Positions 36,701-45,146 of a stretch of DNA of 64,000 nt are shown piece by piece. The translations under genes were made by a program, and so were the position numbers. Positions within the stretch are counted from its first letter, which is position 1. The number at the start of each line of letters is the position of its first letter. The notes beneath the pieces are model-generated. The model was not told the origin of the DNA, searched no databases, and saw only the letters and a list, made by a program, of their open reading frames with translations. The stretch comes from JALZVT01 sp039029135 (GTDB lineage: Bacteria > Pseudomonadota > Gammaproteobacteria > Pseudomonadales > Azotimanducaceae): positions 186,001-250,000 of the forward strand of contig JBCCGT010000002.1 in NCBI GenBank assembly GCA_039029135.1, given 5' to 3'.

Positions 36701-37099
36701 CGCGAGCAGCCCGGCGAATACGCCCGTGGCAAGCAAAATCGCGACGACCAGCGCACCCAGATAGCGCCCGAGATACAGGGCCGCCAGCGACACCGGCGCG
36801 GCCAGCACGACCTCGTGCAGGCGCGCCGTCTGGTCACGCTGCACGGTCTGCGCAAAGATCCAGGCCCACGCGAAGAACAGCCACAGGCACTGACCGGACG
36901 CCATCAGGTAGGCGACGTGTGGCGCATTGCGCGGCACGTCGATCGCGCCCATCGAACGCATGTAGTCGGCGTTCAGCATGACGAGCGTCATGTACAGCGC
37001 GAGCGTGACGAACATCGCGGGCAACAGCGGCCCGCGCAGCGCGCTGACGCACTCGTCGCGCGCCGAGCGCAGACAGGTCGCGAGCCAGACGGACAGCAA
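33689..37099 (-). CDS. ABC-2 permease with degenerate M1-peptidase-like C-terminal domain
   Basis: This 1136-residue protein has two ABC-2-type six-helix units (about residues 1-260 and 300-560) with long loops, and a C-terminal soluble domain of about 500 residues. That domain holds REEPGARWFANGIAGRTALRCLNRT, reminiscent of the WLNEGFA region of M1 aminopeptidases, but the HExxH zinc motif is missing (ARALAFASAL where it should be), so the domain is probably catalytically dead. TTG at 37099 follows the ATPase stop immediately. It is third in the TonB receptor-ATPase-permease unit under the Fur box at 40234. Substrate unknown; export of a metal chelate or protease-like substrate capture are options. 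Confidence 0.75.
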   Translation of the reverse strand: MLSVWLATCLRSARDECVSALRGPLLPAMFVTLALYMTLVMLNADYMRSMGAIDVPRNAPHVAYLMASGQCLWLFFAWAWIFAQTVQRDQTARLHEVVLAAPVSLAALYLGRYLGALVVAILLATGVFAGLLATPLLASVGLIPPDAAGPHPWAAIGHSMVVFTVPTAAGVGALYMMAALRTRGATGPFIVAAVIALSWMVAMIALRGGEVSVEAASTLDPSGYAEAERQANAWTPREKRTAVLVFSDELLANRLLWVALPLVVLGFVLARLRRETLVRERRVRVGSAARGVRARGARGVANAAAATATRWWRACVLEWRWHVGRSMSGFGFLLALLLLSAMGVLGSWVNFVGHIDGPLVPYPEGLLPFIVEFFYLVIVFVTVGFVGVMVRRDGVIGLDECLDSTPAPLAVRVPALLAAALTLTLVLAAVPACAALVVTALGAPAAVNWTLPFEYIGLVMLPALAELTVAVVLLHALVRPAGLAYSASIFIAFVAVVNHELGVVEYPPAQFGVPPHADLSELVGWSPWWRPLAGMGLMKLTVGMLFGAAAWLAWRRGTDQRVRVRWRAAGTRLLGPPGIIAAASAALLLGLGWLLHDRLAVDGEYESIAGGLTADADWEAAWWDAAAGYTVAGGRVSGVLVPGEGRGEFTWWIDGLRVRDGRLHARLPHGVDVNRARVGDRPVALRTDEDHLVIELPMCRSEDCDLELVLALRWRGWTAEEVPWFDASGVWLRAEDVLPALGHDPRRLVRASADRVKRGLPSELPAMPDADSLVPLRGVAPHGNWSWRVEVKGGAQLGGSGQTTGQLDFALAWLPERPSSHAANELLAWVGASRASAAPAALALVAEQARCVSTELGRPLRVANVLQAPRGLGEVRLFDDVLWLPEDQFWDAAGAGAGGHRRAFQVARALAFASALGELDLREEPGARWFANGIAGRTALRCLNRTLGQDAEIEQRTYMAEAVVEAFGTLAEPVVTIVDAHGDWIADYAGLALDGWWLGDAAPEPAALIASLDARLAQGPGFAKLFTTLVGESAARRLLGPPLVSDVALIRDGTGDAISARRWTWSDGGWSNSPPPQVVFSRANGRSAQVSVGPTTAALAVESRGYLLDGWPSFERSMADNRPRPESQSGGATSSR

Positions 37100-37101
37100 G
37101 A

Positions 37102-37983
37102 CTAAGCGGCCTCGGCGTGCTGCAGGGCGGCGTAGTAGACGTCCTCAAGGCGCGGCTCGCGGGCGGCATAGCCGACCGGCTGGTCGCCGCTGACGACGAC
37201 CCGCGTGCCCTGCGGCGTCGCCGTCAGGTGCAGAGCGGCGGGTGGCACCTCGCCGCCGCGCGGAATCTCGTGCTCCCAGATCCGACCGCGCAGATCGCCG
37301 CGCAGCGCCTCGCACTCGCCCTCCGCAACGATGCGCCCGGCCGCCATGATGGCCACGCGCGCGCAGAGGTTTTCGATGTCTTCCACGATGTGGGTGGACA
37401 GCAGCACGATGGTGTTCTCGCCCAGATCGGCGAGCACGCGATGAAAGCGATTGCGCTCGGCGGGGTCGAGTCCGGCGGTCGGCTCGTCCACGACCAGCAG
37501 TCGCGGCTCGCCCAGCAGCGCGAGCGCAATGCCGAAGCGCCGCAGCATGCCGCCGGAGTAGGTCGAGACTGCGCGATCGGCGTCGGCGGTGAGATTCACG
37601 CGCTCGAGCAGCGCATCGATAGCCAGCTCGCGCGCACCCGCGTCTGTGATGCCCTTCAGCCAGGCGAAGCGTCGCAGCAGCGCGCGCCCGGCGACGCCCG
37701 GGTAGCTGCCGATCTGTTGCGGCAAATACCCCAGCCGCGACCGCAGGCGATCCGGCTGCGCGAGCACGTCCACGCCGTCGAGCGTGATCGTCCCGGCGTC
37801 GGGCTGCTGCAGGGTGGCGAGCGTCCTCATCAGCGTGCTCTTGCCGGCGCCGTTGGGACCCAAGAGCCCGTACAGGCCCGGGGCGACGGCAAGATCGATG
37901 CCGCGCAGGGCGTGAACGCCGCCGGGATAGGTCTTGCTTAAACCGCTGATCGCCAGGCCATGCTGACCCACTCCGTCTTGCAT
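37102..37983 (-). CDS. ABC-2 transporter ATP-binding protein
   Basis: This 293-residue ATPase has Walker A GPNGAGKST, a Q-loop in LGYLPQ, signature YSGGMLRR, Walker B LLVVDEPTAGLDP and H-loop STHIVED. It is the type paired with ABC-2 permeases rather than with importers. It lies 50 bp after the TonB receptor and directly before the large permease on the same strand. The three genes form one Fur-controlled unit. Confidence 0.9.
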   Translation of the reverse strand: MQDGVGQHGLAISGLSKTYPGGVHALRGIDLAVAPGLYGLLGPNGAGKSTLMRTLATLQQPDAGTITLDGVDVLAQPDRLRSRLGYLPQQIGSYPGVAGRALLRRFAWLKGITDAGARELAIDALLERVNLTADADRAVSTYSGGMLRRFGIALALLGEPRLLVVDEPTAGLDPAERNRFHRVLADLGENTIVLLSTHIVEDIENLCARVAIMAAGRIVAEGECEALRGDLRGRIWEHEIPRGGEVPPAALHLTATPQGTRVVVSGDQPVGYAAREPRLEDVYYAALQHAEAA

Positions 37984-38033
37984 CGCTGCCCCCGCTGCCC
38001 GCGTTTGTGTGTAGGTTAAGTGGTCGCTGTCGG

Positions 38034-40184
38034 CTACCAGTTGAACTCGAGACCAACGCCCAGCGTACGCGGGTCGGCGACCCGGCCGTAGGCGCTCGAC
38101 AGGCCAAAGGTCAGGCCGTTGAACAGCCCGAGCTCATAGTCGTCATCCAGCAGGTTGCGCCCCCAGGCGTAGGCCCGCCAGTGGTCGGCGGCGTAGCCAA
38201 TGCGTCCCGACAGCAGACTGCGCTTCGACGTCCGCGTCAGTTCCGGCACGGCGAGTTCCGTGAAGGCGCTGTCTACGAGCGTGAGCGTTCCCGCCGCGTA
38301 CCAGCCGCTCGGCAGCGTCAGGTTGGCCCCCAGCGCGACGTTGTATTCCGGCGCGTTCGGAAACGAGGTGCCCGCGAGATCGACGCCGTTGAGCACAAAC
38401 TCCTCGAACTCCGTGTCGACCAGGCCGATGCTGGCGAACACGTTGAGCGCATCGGTCGCCTGCCACTCGGCCTCGATCTCGAAGCCGCGCAGCTCTGATT
38501 CGCCGGCATTCAGCACCTGATCGTCGAAGCCGGGGAAGCCGCCGGGCAGCGTCGCCGTGACCTGCTGATCCTGCCAGTCGACGAAGAACGCGTTCGCGTT
38601 CAGCAGCAGCCGTCCGTCCGCGGACAGATAGCGAACGAAAACCTCGTAGTTGTTGGTGAACTCTTCGTCGTAGGCGCCGGACTGGCCGAGGAACACCGCA
38701 AAGGCGATGCCGCCGGCCTGAAAACCGCGCGCATAGCTGACGCCGACCGACGTCTGCTCCGTCAGCGCGTAGCTCACCGCCACCGAGGGAATGATCTGGT
38801 CGAATTCTTCCGACGCCGACAGATCGCTGATGAAGCCGTTGTTGTCGGCGAAGTTATCGTTGTCGCGTTCTTCCCGATTCAGGCGCACGCCGGTCTTCAA
38901 ACTGAGGCGATCGGTCACGCGCCAATCGGCCTGCGCATACAGCGCGACCTGCTGGATGTTCTCCAAATTCTCGGTGGTGGTGTTGAAGGGCATCACGCCA
39001 CCCATGCCGTCCGGGAAAATGCCCGTGCCCGCAAAGCCGCTGGTGTAGTCGCCGTCAGAGAAGTAGAAGCCGAAGAGCGCGTTTACCCGCTGTCCGTCAT
39101 AGACGAGGCGAAGCTCCTGGCTGAACAGCTCTTCGTCGATGAGTCCGCTGACCGCCAGGAAGTCGAAGGGGGTCAGATCGCCGTCGAAGCGCTGGTTGAG
39201 GTCGAAGCTGCTGATGCCCGTGATCGAGGTCGCGCGCCAGGCGTCGTTGAGCTGCCAGCCGATCTCCAGCGCGCCCAGGTGAAATTCCGTTGGGTATTCG
39301 TCCTCGACGTTGTAAGGCTGTTCGCGATCGAAGATGTCCCCGCCGGCGGGTGGAATCACCAGCCCGAAGGGATTTGCGTCGCTGTCGTTGTACCAGTAGG
39401 TCGCCTTGACCGTGAGCGCATCAGTGCCCTGCGGCCGCCACAGAAGCTGCGCGCGCACCGAAGTATCGTCAGTGCGCTGGACGTCGTCGCTGCCTGTGAC
39501 GGTGTTGTCGACCGCGCCGTCGCTTTGCCTGCGCTCGACCGTCAGGCGCGCGGCCAGGCGATCTTCGCTCAACACGACGTTCTGGTGCGCCGCGACACGC
39601 AGCGTGTCGAATTCACCGCCCTCGACCAGGATTCGGCCGCTCGCATCGTCGAAGCTCGGTTCGGCGTAGTTGATGTAGACCGCGCCGATGAGCGAGTTGG
39701 GGCCCTGAATGGTCGACTGCGGGCCGCGCAGGATCTCCGCGGTCGCCGTGTCGAACAGGCTGGGTTTGACGTAGTCCCCGCTAGCGACACCCAGCGCGAC
39801 CTGATTAACCACGACCGAGGCCAGGGCGTTCGAGTTGTTGATCGCGCCGGCCAGACCGTTGTTGTTCACGCCGCGAATGCTGTAGGCCCCAAACGAGGTC
39901 GTACCCGTGAACGCATTGGCGGTCCGGTCGAACAGATCTTCGGTGTTGATGATCAGGTCCTGCGTCAGCCGTTCGCGATCGAACAGACCCACGCTAGCGC
40001 CCAGATCCTGCCGCGAGCTACCCGTCTTGCTGCCGACGACGATGATCTCCTCGGAGATCTCTGCCGGCTCGCTCTGGGCGAGCGTCGGTACGGACACCCC
40101 GGCAGCTAGCACCAGTAGAGGCAGTGAGCGGGCGGCGGCACCCGAAATTCCGGCGAGCGGCGCCCGCCTGTTGTGTCCATACAT
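38034..40184 (-). CDS. TonB-dependent receptor, second siderophore-type
   Basis: This outer-membrane receptor of about 716 residues has a signal peptide (LPLLVLAAGVSVPTLAQ), a TonB-box region EEIIVVGSK, a plug domain with IRGVNNNGLAGAINN and EILRGPQSTIQGPNS, and a beta-barrel with C-terminal strand. MYGHNRRAPLAG at 40184 is preferred; ATG at 40220 is 13 bp from the Fur box and would leave no room for a promoter. It is divergent from the SIP gene. It is followed by an ABC-2 ATPase and permease rather than by an importer, which is unusual for a receptor operon. Confidence 0.9.
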   Translation of the reverse strand: MYGHNRRAPLAGISGAAARSLPLLVLAAGVSVPTLAQSEPAEISEEIIVVGSKTGSSRQDLGASVGLFDRERLTQDLIINTEDLFDRTANAFTGTTSFGAYSIRGVNNNGLAGAINNSNALASVVVNQVALGVASGDYVKPSLFDTATAEILRGPQSTIQGPNSLIGAVYINYAEPSFDDASGRILVEGGEFDTLRVAAHQNVVLSEDRLAARLTVERRQSDGAVDNTVTGSDDVQRTDDTSVRAQLLWRPQGTDALTVKATYWYNDSDANPFGLVIPPAGGDIFDREQPYNVEDEYPTEFHLGALEIGWQLNDAWRATSITGISSFDLNQRFDGDLTPFDFLAVSGLIDEELFSQELRLVYDGQRVNALFGFYFSDGDYTSGFAGTGIFPDGMGGVMPFNTTTENLENIQQVALYAQADWRVTDRLSLKTGVRLNREERDNDNFADNNGFISDLSASEEFDQIIPSVAVSYALTEQTSVGVSYARGFQAGGIAFAVFLGQSGAYDEEFTNNYEVFVRYLSADGRLLLNANAFFVDWQDQQVTATLPGGFPGFDDQVLNAGESELRGFEIEAEWQATDALNVFASIGLVDTEFEEFVLNGVDLAGTSFPNAPEYNVALGANLTLPSGWYAAGTLTLVDSAFTELAVPELTRTSKRSLLSGRIGYAADHWRAYAWGRNLLDDDYELGLFNGLTFGLSSAYGRVADPRTLGVGLEFNW

Positions 40185-40233
40185 GCGACTCGTCCCGTCT
40201 GGCAGTCCAAAGAGCGGCAATACTAATGGGAAT

Positions 40234-40252
40234 GAGAATGTTTATCATTATT
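40234..40252. promoter_or_regulatory. Fur box between TonB receptor and SIP gene
   Basis: GAGAATGTTTATCATTATT agrees with the Fur consensus apart from scattered positions. It lies between divergent starts at 40184 and 40413 and can serve both. Confidence 0.85.
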
Positions 40253-40412
40253 TTGTTAAGGTCAGAAATATACGCGCCGTGTGAGACCCTCTATCAAGGG
40301 GCGCCAGCGGGCTAGAGAGGGAGAACCGGCGCGAGAGGGCGCCAGCCGGGCACATAAGCGATGGAAAAGTAACGCTGCACGCTACCCGCCGAGACCTGCC
40401 GAGAGACCACAG

Positions 40413-41132
40413 ATGCCGAGAATGAATAAATGGCTCGCCGATCGGATGGAGCGCGCTTTCAGCAGCCAGTTCCACCCGGTCGACGTTGTGGAGATCGAGC
40501 AGATCGGCGAGCGGCTGCGCCGCGTGCGCTTCGCGGGCGACCTATCGGCAACAAGCTACGCGCCCGGCTATGTGATCGAGTTTCGGATCACGGACGTCGA
40601 CTTCCGCCACTACACGCCGGCGTACTACGACGCGGAGCGCGGGCTGTGCGACGTGCTGTTCTACCTCCACGACAAGGGTGTCGGCAGCGCCTGGGCCGCC
40701 AACCTCGAGGTGGGGCAGCGCGTCACGCTCATGGGCCCTGGCAACAAGATGACGCTGCGCGACGGTGCCCGCCACCTGCTGTTCGGCGACGAAACGGCCA
40801 TCGGTCTGTGCGCCGCGATGACCGACGCGACCCAGCGCAGCGGCGCACAGTTGCACAGCCTGCTGGAGCTGGACGCAACGCACTGGGCCTGGCCCGTGCA
40901 GCTCGGTTTGGAGGTCACGCTACTCGACAAGGACCCAAACAGTACGGCGGCGCGCGACTGGTTCGCGCAACAGAGCGAGGCTGACTGGCAGCGATTGCGC
41001 GGCGCGCAGTTTTATCTCGTAGGCAGGGCTCGATCGATACAGGCGATCAAGCAGACGCTGCGCGCGCGCGGCGTCGCCCGGCGACAGATCCAGAGCGCGC
41101 CCTACTGGGCCGAGGGGAAGAACGGGCTTTAG
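40413..41132 (+). CDS. siderophore-interacting protein (FAD ferric reductase)
   Basis: This protein of about 239 residues has an FAD-binding barrel (RVRFAGDL, FRHYTPAYYDAERG with the R-x-Y-T flavin contact) and a ferredoxin-reductase-like C-terminal part (LLFGDETAIG, FYLVGRARSIQAIKQTL). SIP proteins reduce ferric siderophores in the cytoplasm. MPRMNKW at 40413 is a reasonable start; 40422 is equally possible. A longer frame to 40281 runs close to the Fur box. This stand-alone SIP may replace the fused SIP domain of IrtA-type ABC proteins, which is missing from both ABC pairs here. Confidence 0.9.
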   Translation: MPRMNKWLADRMERAFSSQFHPVDVVEIEQIGERLRRVRFAGDLSATSYAPGYVIEFRITDVDFRHYTPAYYDAERGLCDVLFYLHDKGVGSAWAANLEVGQRVTLMGPGNKMTLRDGARHLLFGDETAIGLCAAMTDATQRSGAQLHSLLELDATHWAWPVQLGLEVTLLDKDPNSTAARDWFAQQSEADWQRLRGAQFYLVGRARSIQAIKQTLRARGVARRQIQSAPYWAEGKNGL

Positions 41133-41227
41133 CCACGACCCGCAACACCCCCGCGCTCGCGTGAACGGCTGGGGCCGCCGCGCCGCTGCAAGACAAAAAA
41201 AGGGCAACCCACCAAGGAGACTGCGCC

Positions 41228-41584
41228 ATGGCAAACACCACCCTCTACACCGGTCTGGGCCTGATCGTGCTCGGCATCATCAGTTACCTCGCGACCGGAC
41301 AGACCAGCATTACGGCGCTGATACCCGCGTTTTTCGGCATCGCTCTCGGCATTGCGGGATTGCTGGCGCGCCGCGAGAACCTGCGCAAGCACCTGCTGCA
41401 TGTGGCCGCAGCGGTCGCGCTGCTGGGCATTGTCGGTTCCCTGATGCGCGCCGGCCCGGCGCTGCTGGCGGGGGATGCCCTGCGCGTAGCGACCGCCGTC
41501 CAGCTCATCATGGGCGTCGTGCTGCTCGTCTATCTCGTGCTGTGCATTCGCAGCTTCATCGCCGCGCGTCGCGCCGGCGGCTGA
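41228..41584 (+). CDS. small four-helix membrane protein, unknown
   Basis: This 118-residue protein has four predicted helices (LYTGLGLIVLGIISYLAT, ALIPAFFGIALGIAGLLA, HVAAAVALLGIVGSLM, TAVQLIMGVVLLVYLVLCI). AAGGAG lies 8 bases before the ATG. It is 95 bp after the SIP gene on the same strand. I do not recognise a family beyond 'hypothetical membrane protein'. Confidence 0.8.
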   Translation: MANTTLYTGLGLIVLGIISYLATGQTSITALIPAFFGIALGIAGLLARRENLRKHLLHVAAAVALLGIVGSLMRAGPALLAGDALRVATAVQLIMGVVLLVYLVLCIRSFIAARRAGG

Positions 41585-41660
41585 CCGCGCGGCGAAGTCG
41601 GGGTCCAACACGGTTTCACCCGGTGACTGCTGAACCCGAAGCGCAGCGCGATTGCCAACG

Positions 41661-44624
41661 CTAGAAGCTCAAATTCGCTATGCAGGTATTGCCGTTGTCG
41701 TCGGAATTGGTTCCATCAGGGCAAATCGTGTGATCCCAGATCACCGTCGCCAAATCGACGGCACCCGAGAGATCTGCGGCCGTCAGATTCGCCCCTGTCA
41801 AATTCACACCGGTCCAGGTGGTATTCGTCAGGTTCGCATTCGTCAGATCGGCGTAGCGCATCGTCACGGTGTTCTGCGTCGCCGCGAAGTCGTTGTTAGA
41901 GAAGTTACCTCTACGCAGTTTGGCATGATCCAGCGACGAGAACTGCCAACGCATGCCGCGGCCTTCGTTGGAGAAGTCAGCGTCCGTGAGAATCGCATGA
42001 CTGAAGTCCGAGGTGACGACGAAACCCGCACTACCCGTCTGTATCCGAGTCATCCCGGTCAGGTTGGCGCCGATGCCTCTGATTCTCTGCCAGGTCCCGT
42101 TCGTCGTGTGAACGTGACTGAGATCCGCGCCGCTGAGGTCGGTCGTGAACTCGCCGCTGGGGCAGTCGCTGTCGGGTCCGTCGAAGGACACCGCGAACAA
42201 CGTCGCCCCTGTGAAGCGCACACCGCGCATGTCGGAGCACTTGAACCGCACCGAGGTCAGATTGACGCCCACGAAGCTCGCGCCCCGGAAGTCGCTGTCG
42301 AGAAACTTCGTGGTACCCAGATTTCCGGACGCGCCAGCGAAATTCGCGTTCATGAAGGACACGCCGCTATGGTTACCAGACGAGCCGCTCAGCGTGCTGC
42401 TCGCGAAGTTGGCGCCGTTGAGATCGCTGGTGCTGGCCAACACACTCGGCAGGGACACCGACCGACCGGCGAGATTCGCGCCTGGACCGGGTTGATCCAA
42501 ATCGGCAACCCGCGATTCCAAGTCAGCAACGCCCTGCGCGTTATCCGCGACGTCGGCATTCAGCACGTCGAGCTCCGGCATGACCACGGCGAGGATTTCC
42601 GTATCGCTGCGTACGGTATCCGTTGCGGGATCTCCCTGTGGGCCAGGTGCCCCTTGCGGCCCGACCGGTCCCTGGGAGCCTGCCGGTCCGGCAGGTCCCG
42701 GTGGCCCCGCGGGGCCAGCGGGCCCCGGCGTGCCCGCAACACCGGCCAATTCATCGATCGCGGCCTGTACCGTCGTGGCGCTCAAGGGTGTTGCGGCCCG
42801 AGCGTTGTCGTACGTCGCGTTATCGGCCGTGGTGGTTGTCATGGGGACCGCAAGCGGGCTCGGCGACGGATTCAGCAGGCCGCGACCGCTGCGTTCGTAC
42901 GTGATGTTGCCGAAGTTCAGCAGCCCATGATTGAGTATGGCGGGCGAGTCGTCCGTCACGATATTCACATCGAACAGAGTTAGCTCCGAACCACTTTGAA
43001 TCTCGATGACCTCATCGAATGCGAAGATTCGTGCCCGCGAGATCAACGAGGGGCGGTCGCCGCCCAGCGTCAGCTTCCGAGCGAGACTCGTGTTGCGCAA
43101 GGTCACCGATCCGGTGCCGGTCGTGTTGATCTCGCCAAAACTGCTGAACTGTGCTGAGACGGATCCGGCGGCAACGTTGACGACACCACCGAGCCCCGAC
43201 CGCTTGAGCTGCAGGCCACCGCCATTCACGGACATACCCATGCTCACGGAACCGCTGCAGTCGATCAGGGCGACATTGCCTTGTGTGATCTCGAACGTAG
43301 TCGGCTGCAGACGAAGGCCGTAGATCTGCGTGTTTAGCGCATCACTCTTCACGATCGTGCCGCGCAGAGTCACTTCCTCATAGTCATTCGCAACCAACCC
43401 CCGCAGCTGCACGCGGCCCTGCAAGACGATGTCTTCGGTGTAGGTTCCCGGTTTCAGCAGCACCACCGCCAGATCCCCGCCCGAGATGCTGGCGGCGGCT
43501 GCATCGATGGCCGATTGCACCGTCGCATAGCGCGGCGGCGCATCGGCCGTGAGCGAACCGTCGACCACGAATTCGAACGGGGACACCGCGGAATCTCCCG
43601 CCGGTCCAGCGGGTCCCACGGGGCCTTGCAACCCAGCAGGACCCATGTCGCCCTGCGGGCCTGTGGGTCCGGCAGCCCCCTCGGGACCGGCCGGACCGAT
43701 CGGACCCTGAGCCCCCATCGCACCCATCGGACCCATCGCACCAGGAGCCCCGGCCGCACCCGGCGGTCCGGCGGGTCCTTCGGGACCTGCTGGCCCGGGC
43801 GGCCCGACGCCGCCGCCGCCGATCGTGATCGCGAGGGTGGCGTTCTGTTCGGCGGCGGCACCCGTGGTGACCTGCAGCAGATATTGACCCTCCGGCGTAG
43901 TGGCCGGCAGCACCGCATCGATCTGGGTGGCGGAAGGCAGCTCAGCCAGGGCCAGGCCACCGATGTCGCCGAGGAATACGGCCGGCACTGCGCCGTTGTC
44001 GAAGTTCACCCCTCGCACCATGAGGCGTTCTCCGACCAAGTCCGCTGTCACCGCTTGTACCAGCAGATCAGTGCCGGGCGTCGGTGGGGGTGGCGGAGCG
44101 TCCGTCGTTACGTCCAGGCTCGGCCCGCCACCGCTCTCGCCAGAGCTGAGTCGCAGCGACACGTTGCCGATCGGTAACGCAATCAGACCAAAGTTGCTGG
44201 CCGGATCGTCGAGCCATTCCTGCGCGGTATCCGTGATGTCGACGGCGAGGTCCTGGGTGCCGTTGGTCGCGATAGTCGCGATCGGCACGGGGTCGAACAC
44301 CGGCTGATTAGCAAACGTGACCGCGTCTTCGGTCCATACGGACGTGATAGCGTGGAGCGAAAACTCGCCGGCAGTCCGGGTCGCACTGACGTCCAGAACC
44401 AGCTCAGCGTTAAACACTGTGCCGGAGAACGCATCGAGATCGAAGCGGATCAGGGCCCGGCGGTCATCCGAACCGCGCACCCACAACACCGAAGCGGAGC
44501 CGAAGTTGCTATTGGCACGATTGCCGCGCACATAGCTATCATCACTCAGGGGCGCGGGGGCCGCGAGGGCGCTGGTCGCGGCCAGCCCGATCAGCACCGC
44601 CGCCAATGTCATTGTCTTTCGCAT
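41661..44624 (-). CDS. modular surface protein: DNRLRE, collagen-like, beta-helix, pentapeptide repeats
   Basis: This protein of about 987 residues has a signal peptide (ALAAPAPLS region), a DNRLRE domain (about 25-175: DDSYVRGNRANSNFG, LIRFDLDAF), a proline linker, an IPT/TIG-like stretch, 24 consecutive Gly-X-Y collagen-like triplets (about 270-345), a parallel beta-helix-like region (about 355-600), 12 more Gly-X-Y triplets (about 628-666), a short helical part, and pentapeptide repeats (about 735-940, for example LTNANLTNTTWTG). GGAGG on the minus strand lies 7 bases before ATG 44624 but 1 base before ATG 44630, so 44624 is the start. No membrane anchor is seen; it may be secreted or surface-assembled. 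Confidence 0.85.
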   Translation of the reverse strand: MRKTMTLAAVLIGLAATSALAAPAPLSDDSYVRGNRANSNFGSASVLWVRGSDDRRALIRFDLDAFSGTVFNAELVLDVSATRTAGEFSLHAITSVWTEDAVTFANQPVFDPVPIATIATNGTQDLAVDITDTAQEWLDDPASNFGLIALPIGNVSLRLSSGESGGGPSLDVTTDAPPPPPTPGTDLLVQAVTADLVGERLMVRGVNFDNGAVPAVFLGDIGGLALAELPSATQIDAVLPATTPEGQYLLQVTTGAAAEQNATLAITIGGGGVGPPGPAGPEGPAGPPGAAGAPGAMGPMGAMGAQGPIGPAGPEGAAGPTGPQGDMGPAGLQGPVGPAGPAGDSAVSPFEFVVDGSLTADAPPRYATVQSAIDAAAASISGGDLAVVLLKPGTYTEDIVLQGRVQLRGLVANDYEEVTLRGTIVKSDALNTQIYGLRLQPTTFEITQGNVALIDCSGSVSMGMSVNGGGLQLKRSGLGGVVNVAAGSVSAQFSSFGEINTTGTGSVTLRNTSLARKLTLGGDRPSLISRARIFAFDEVIEIQSGSELTLFDVNIVTDDSPAILNHGLLNFGNITYERSGRGLLNPSPSPLAVPMTTTTADNATYDNARAATPLSATTVQAAIDELAGVAGTPGPAGPAGPPGPAGPAGSQGPVGPQGAPGPQGDPATDTVRSDTEILAVVMPELDVLNADVADNAQGVADLESRVADLDQPGPGANLAGRSVSLPSVLASTSDLNGANFASSTLSGSSGNHSGVSFMNANFAGASGNLGTTKFLDSDFRGASFVGVNLTSVRFKCSDMRGVRFTGATLFAVSFDGPDSDCPSGEFTTDLSGADLSHVHTTNGTWQRIRGIGANLTGMTRIQTGSAGFVVTSDFSHAILTDADFSNEGRGMRWQFSSLDHAKLRRGNFSNNDFAATQNTVTMRYADLTNANLTNTTWTGVNLTGANLTAADLSGAVDLATVIWDHTICPDGTNSDDNGNTCIANLSF

Positions 44625-45146
44625 GCTCATACCTCCGAGGAACAGCCTAGGGCCTACGCGGTCGCGTGTCTGACAACTGTCGTTAGGTCGTACAACCTCT
44701 CACCGGGAGCGCTGAGATGCGGTGAAAGCCGAGATCACCGAAACCGATCTCACTTAAACGGTTCTTGAACGCTTGAAAAGGTGAGCCTCGCACTAGAAAC
44801 GGCGCGCGCACCTCCTGCAGCCACACCACAACCTGCGCCGACCGAAGACGATCCAGATCGCATCACCGCCCGACGTGACGCGCGCCCGCCCTTTTGTCCT
44901 CAGCGCGCTCGCTAGGAAAAGGGTCAAGGTCTTAAACAGACACCAAGCTGAACGCTAGCCCACGCCAAACGACCCAGCAACCAGCTTAATCGTCGGTGAA
45001 CATCGTACGCCAGTCGCGATGGGCCGATCAGTCACGAACGCATACCACGCCAAGAGTATGCGCATGCCCAACTGACTCTACATACTGATGCGCGTTTTCT
45101 CTGGAAAGCCGTTTCGGGCATCGTCGGACATCGAAGGAACATAGAC
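44625..45146. other. divergent intergenic region, AT-richer
   Basis: About 520 bp lie between two divergent secreted-protein genes. I see no gene. It contains the 21-bp motif at 45040-45060 shared with the region upstream of the second beta-helix gene, and a ribosome site just before 45147 (GAAGGAAC). Promoters cannot be assigned. Confidence 0.5.
45040..45060. repeat. 21-bp motif with inverted ends, copy A
   Basis: The sequence begins GCATACCACG and ends AGAGTATG, with CATAC/GTATG as inverted ends. It agrees at 19 of 21 positions with copy B at 47143-47163. It lies 87 bp before the beta-helix gene at 45147. Confidence 0.6.

Noticed and set aside
35552..37105. plus-strand ORF opposite the ABC-2 permease
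   Set aside because: Arg/His-rich shadow of the permease frame.
39279..40109. plus-strand ORF opposite the TonB receptor
   Set aside because: No domain; the opposite frame is a clear receptor.
44628..44630. ATG 44630 as start of the collagen-like protein
   Set aside because: The ribosome site would be one base away; ATG 44624 has the normal 7-base spacing.
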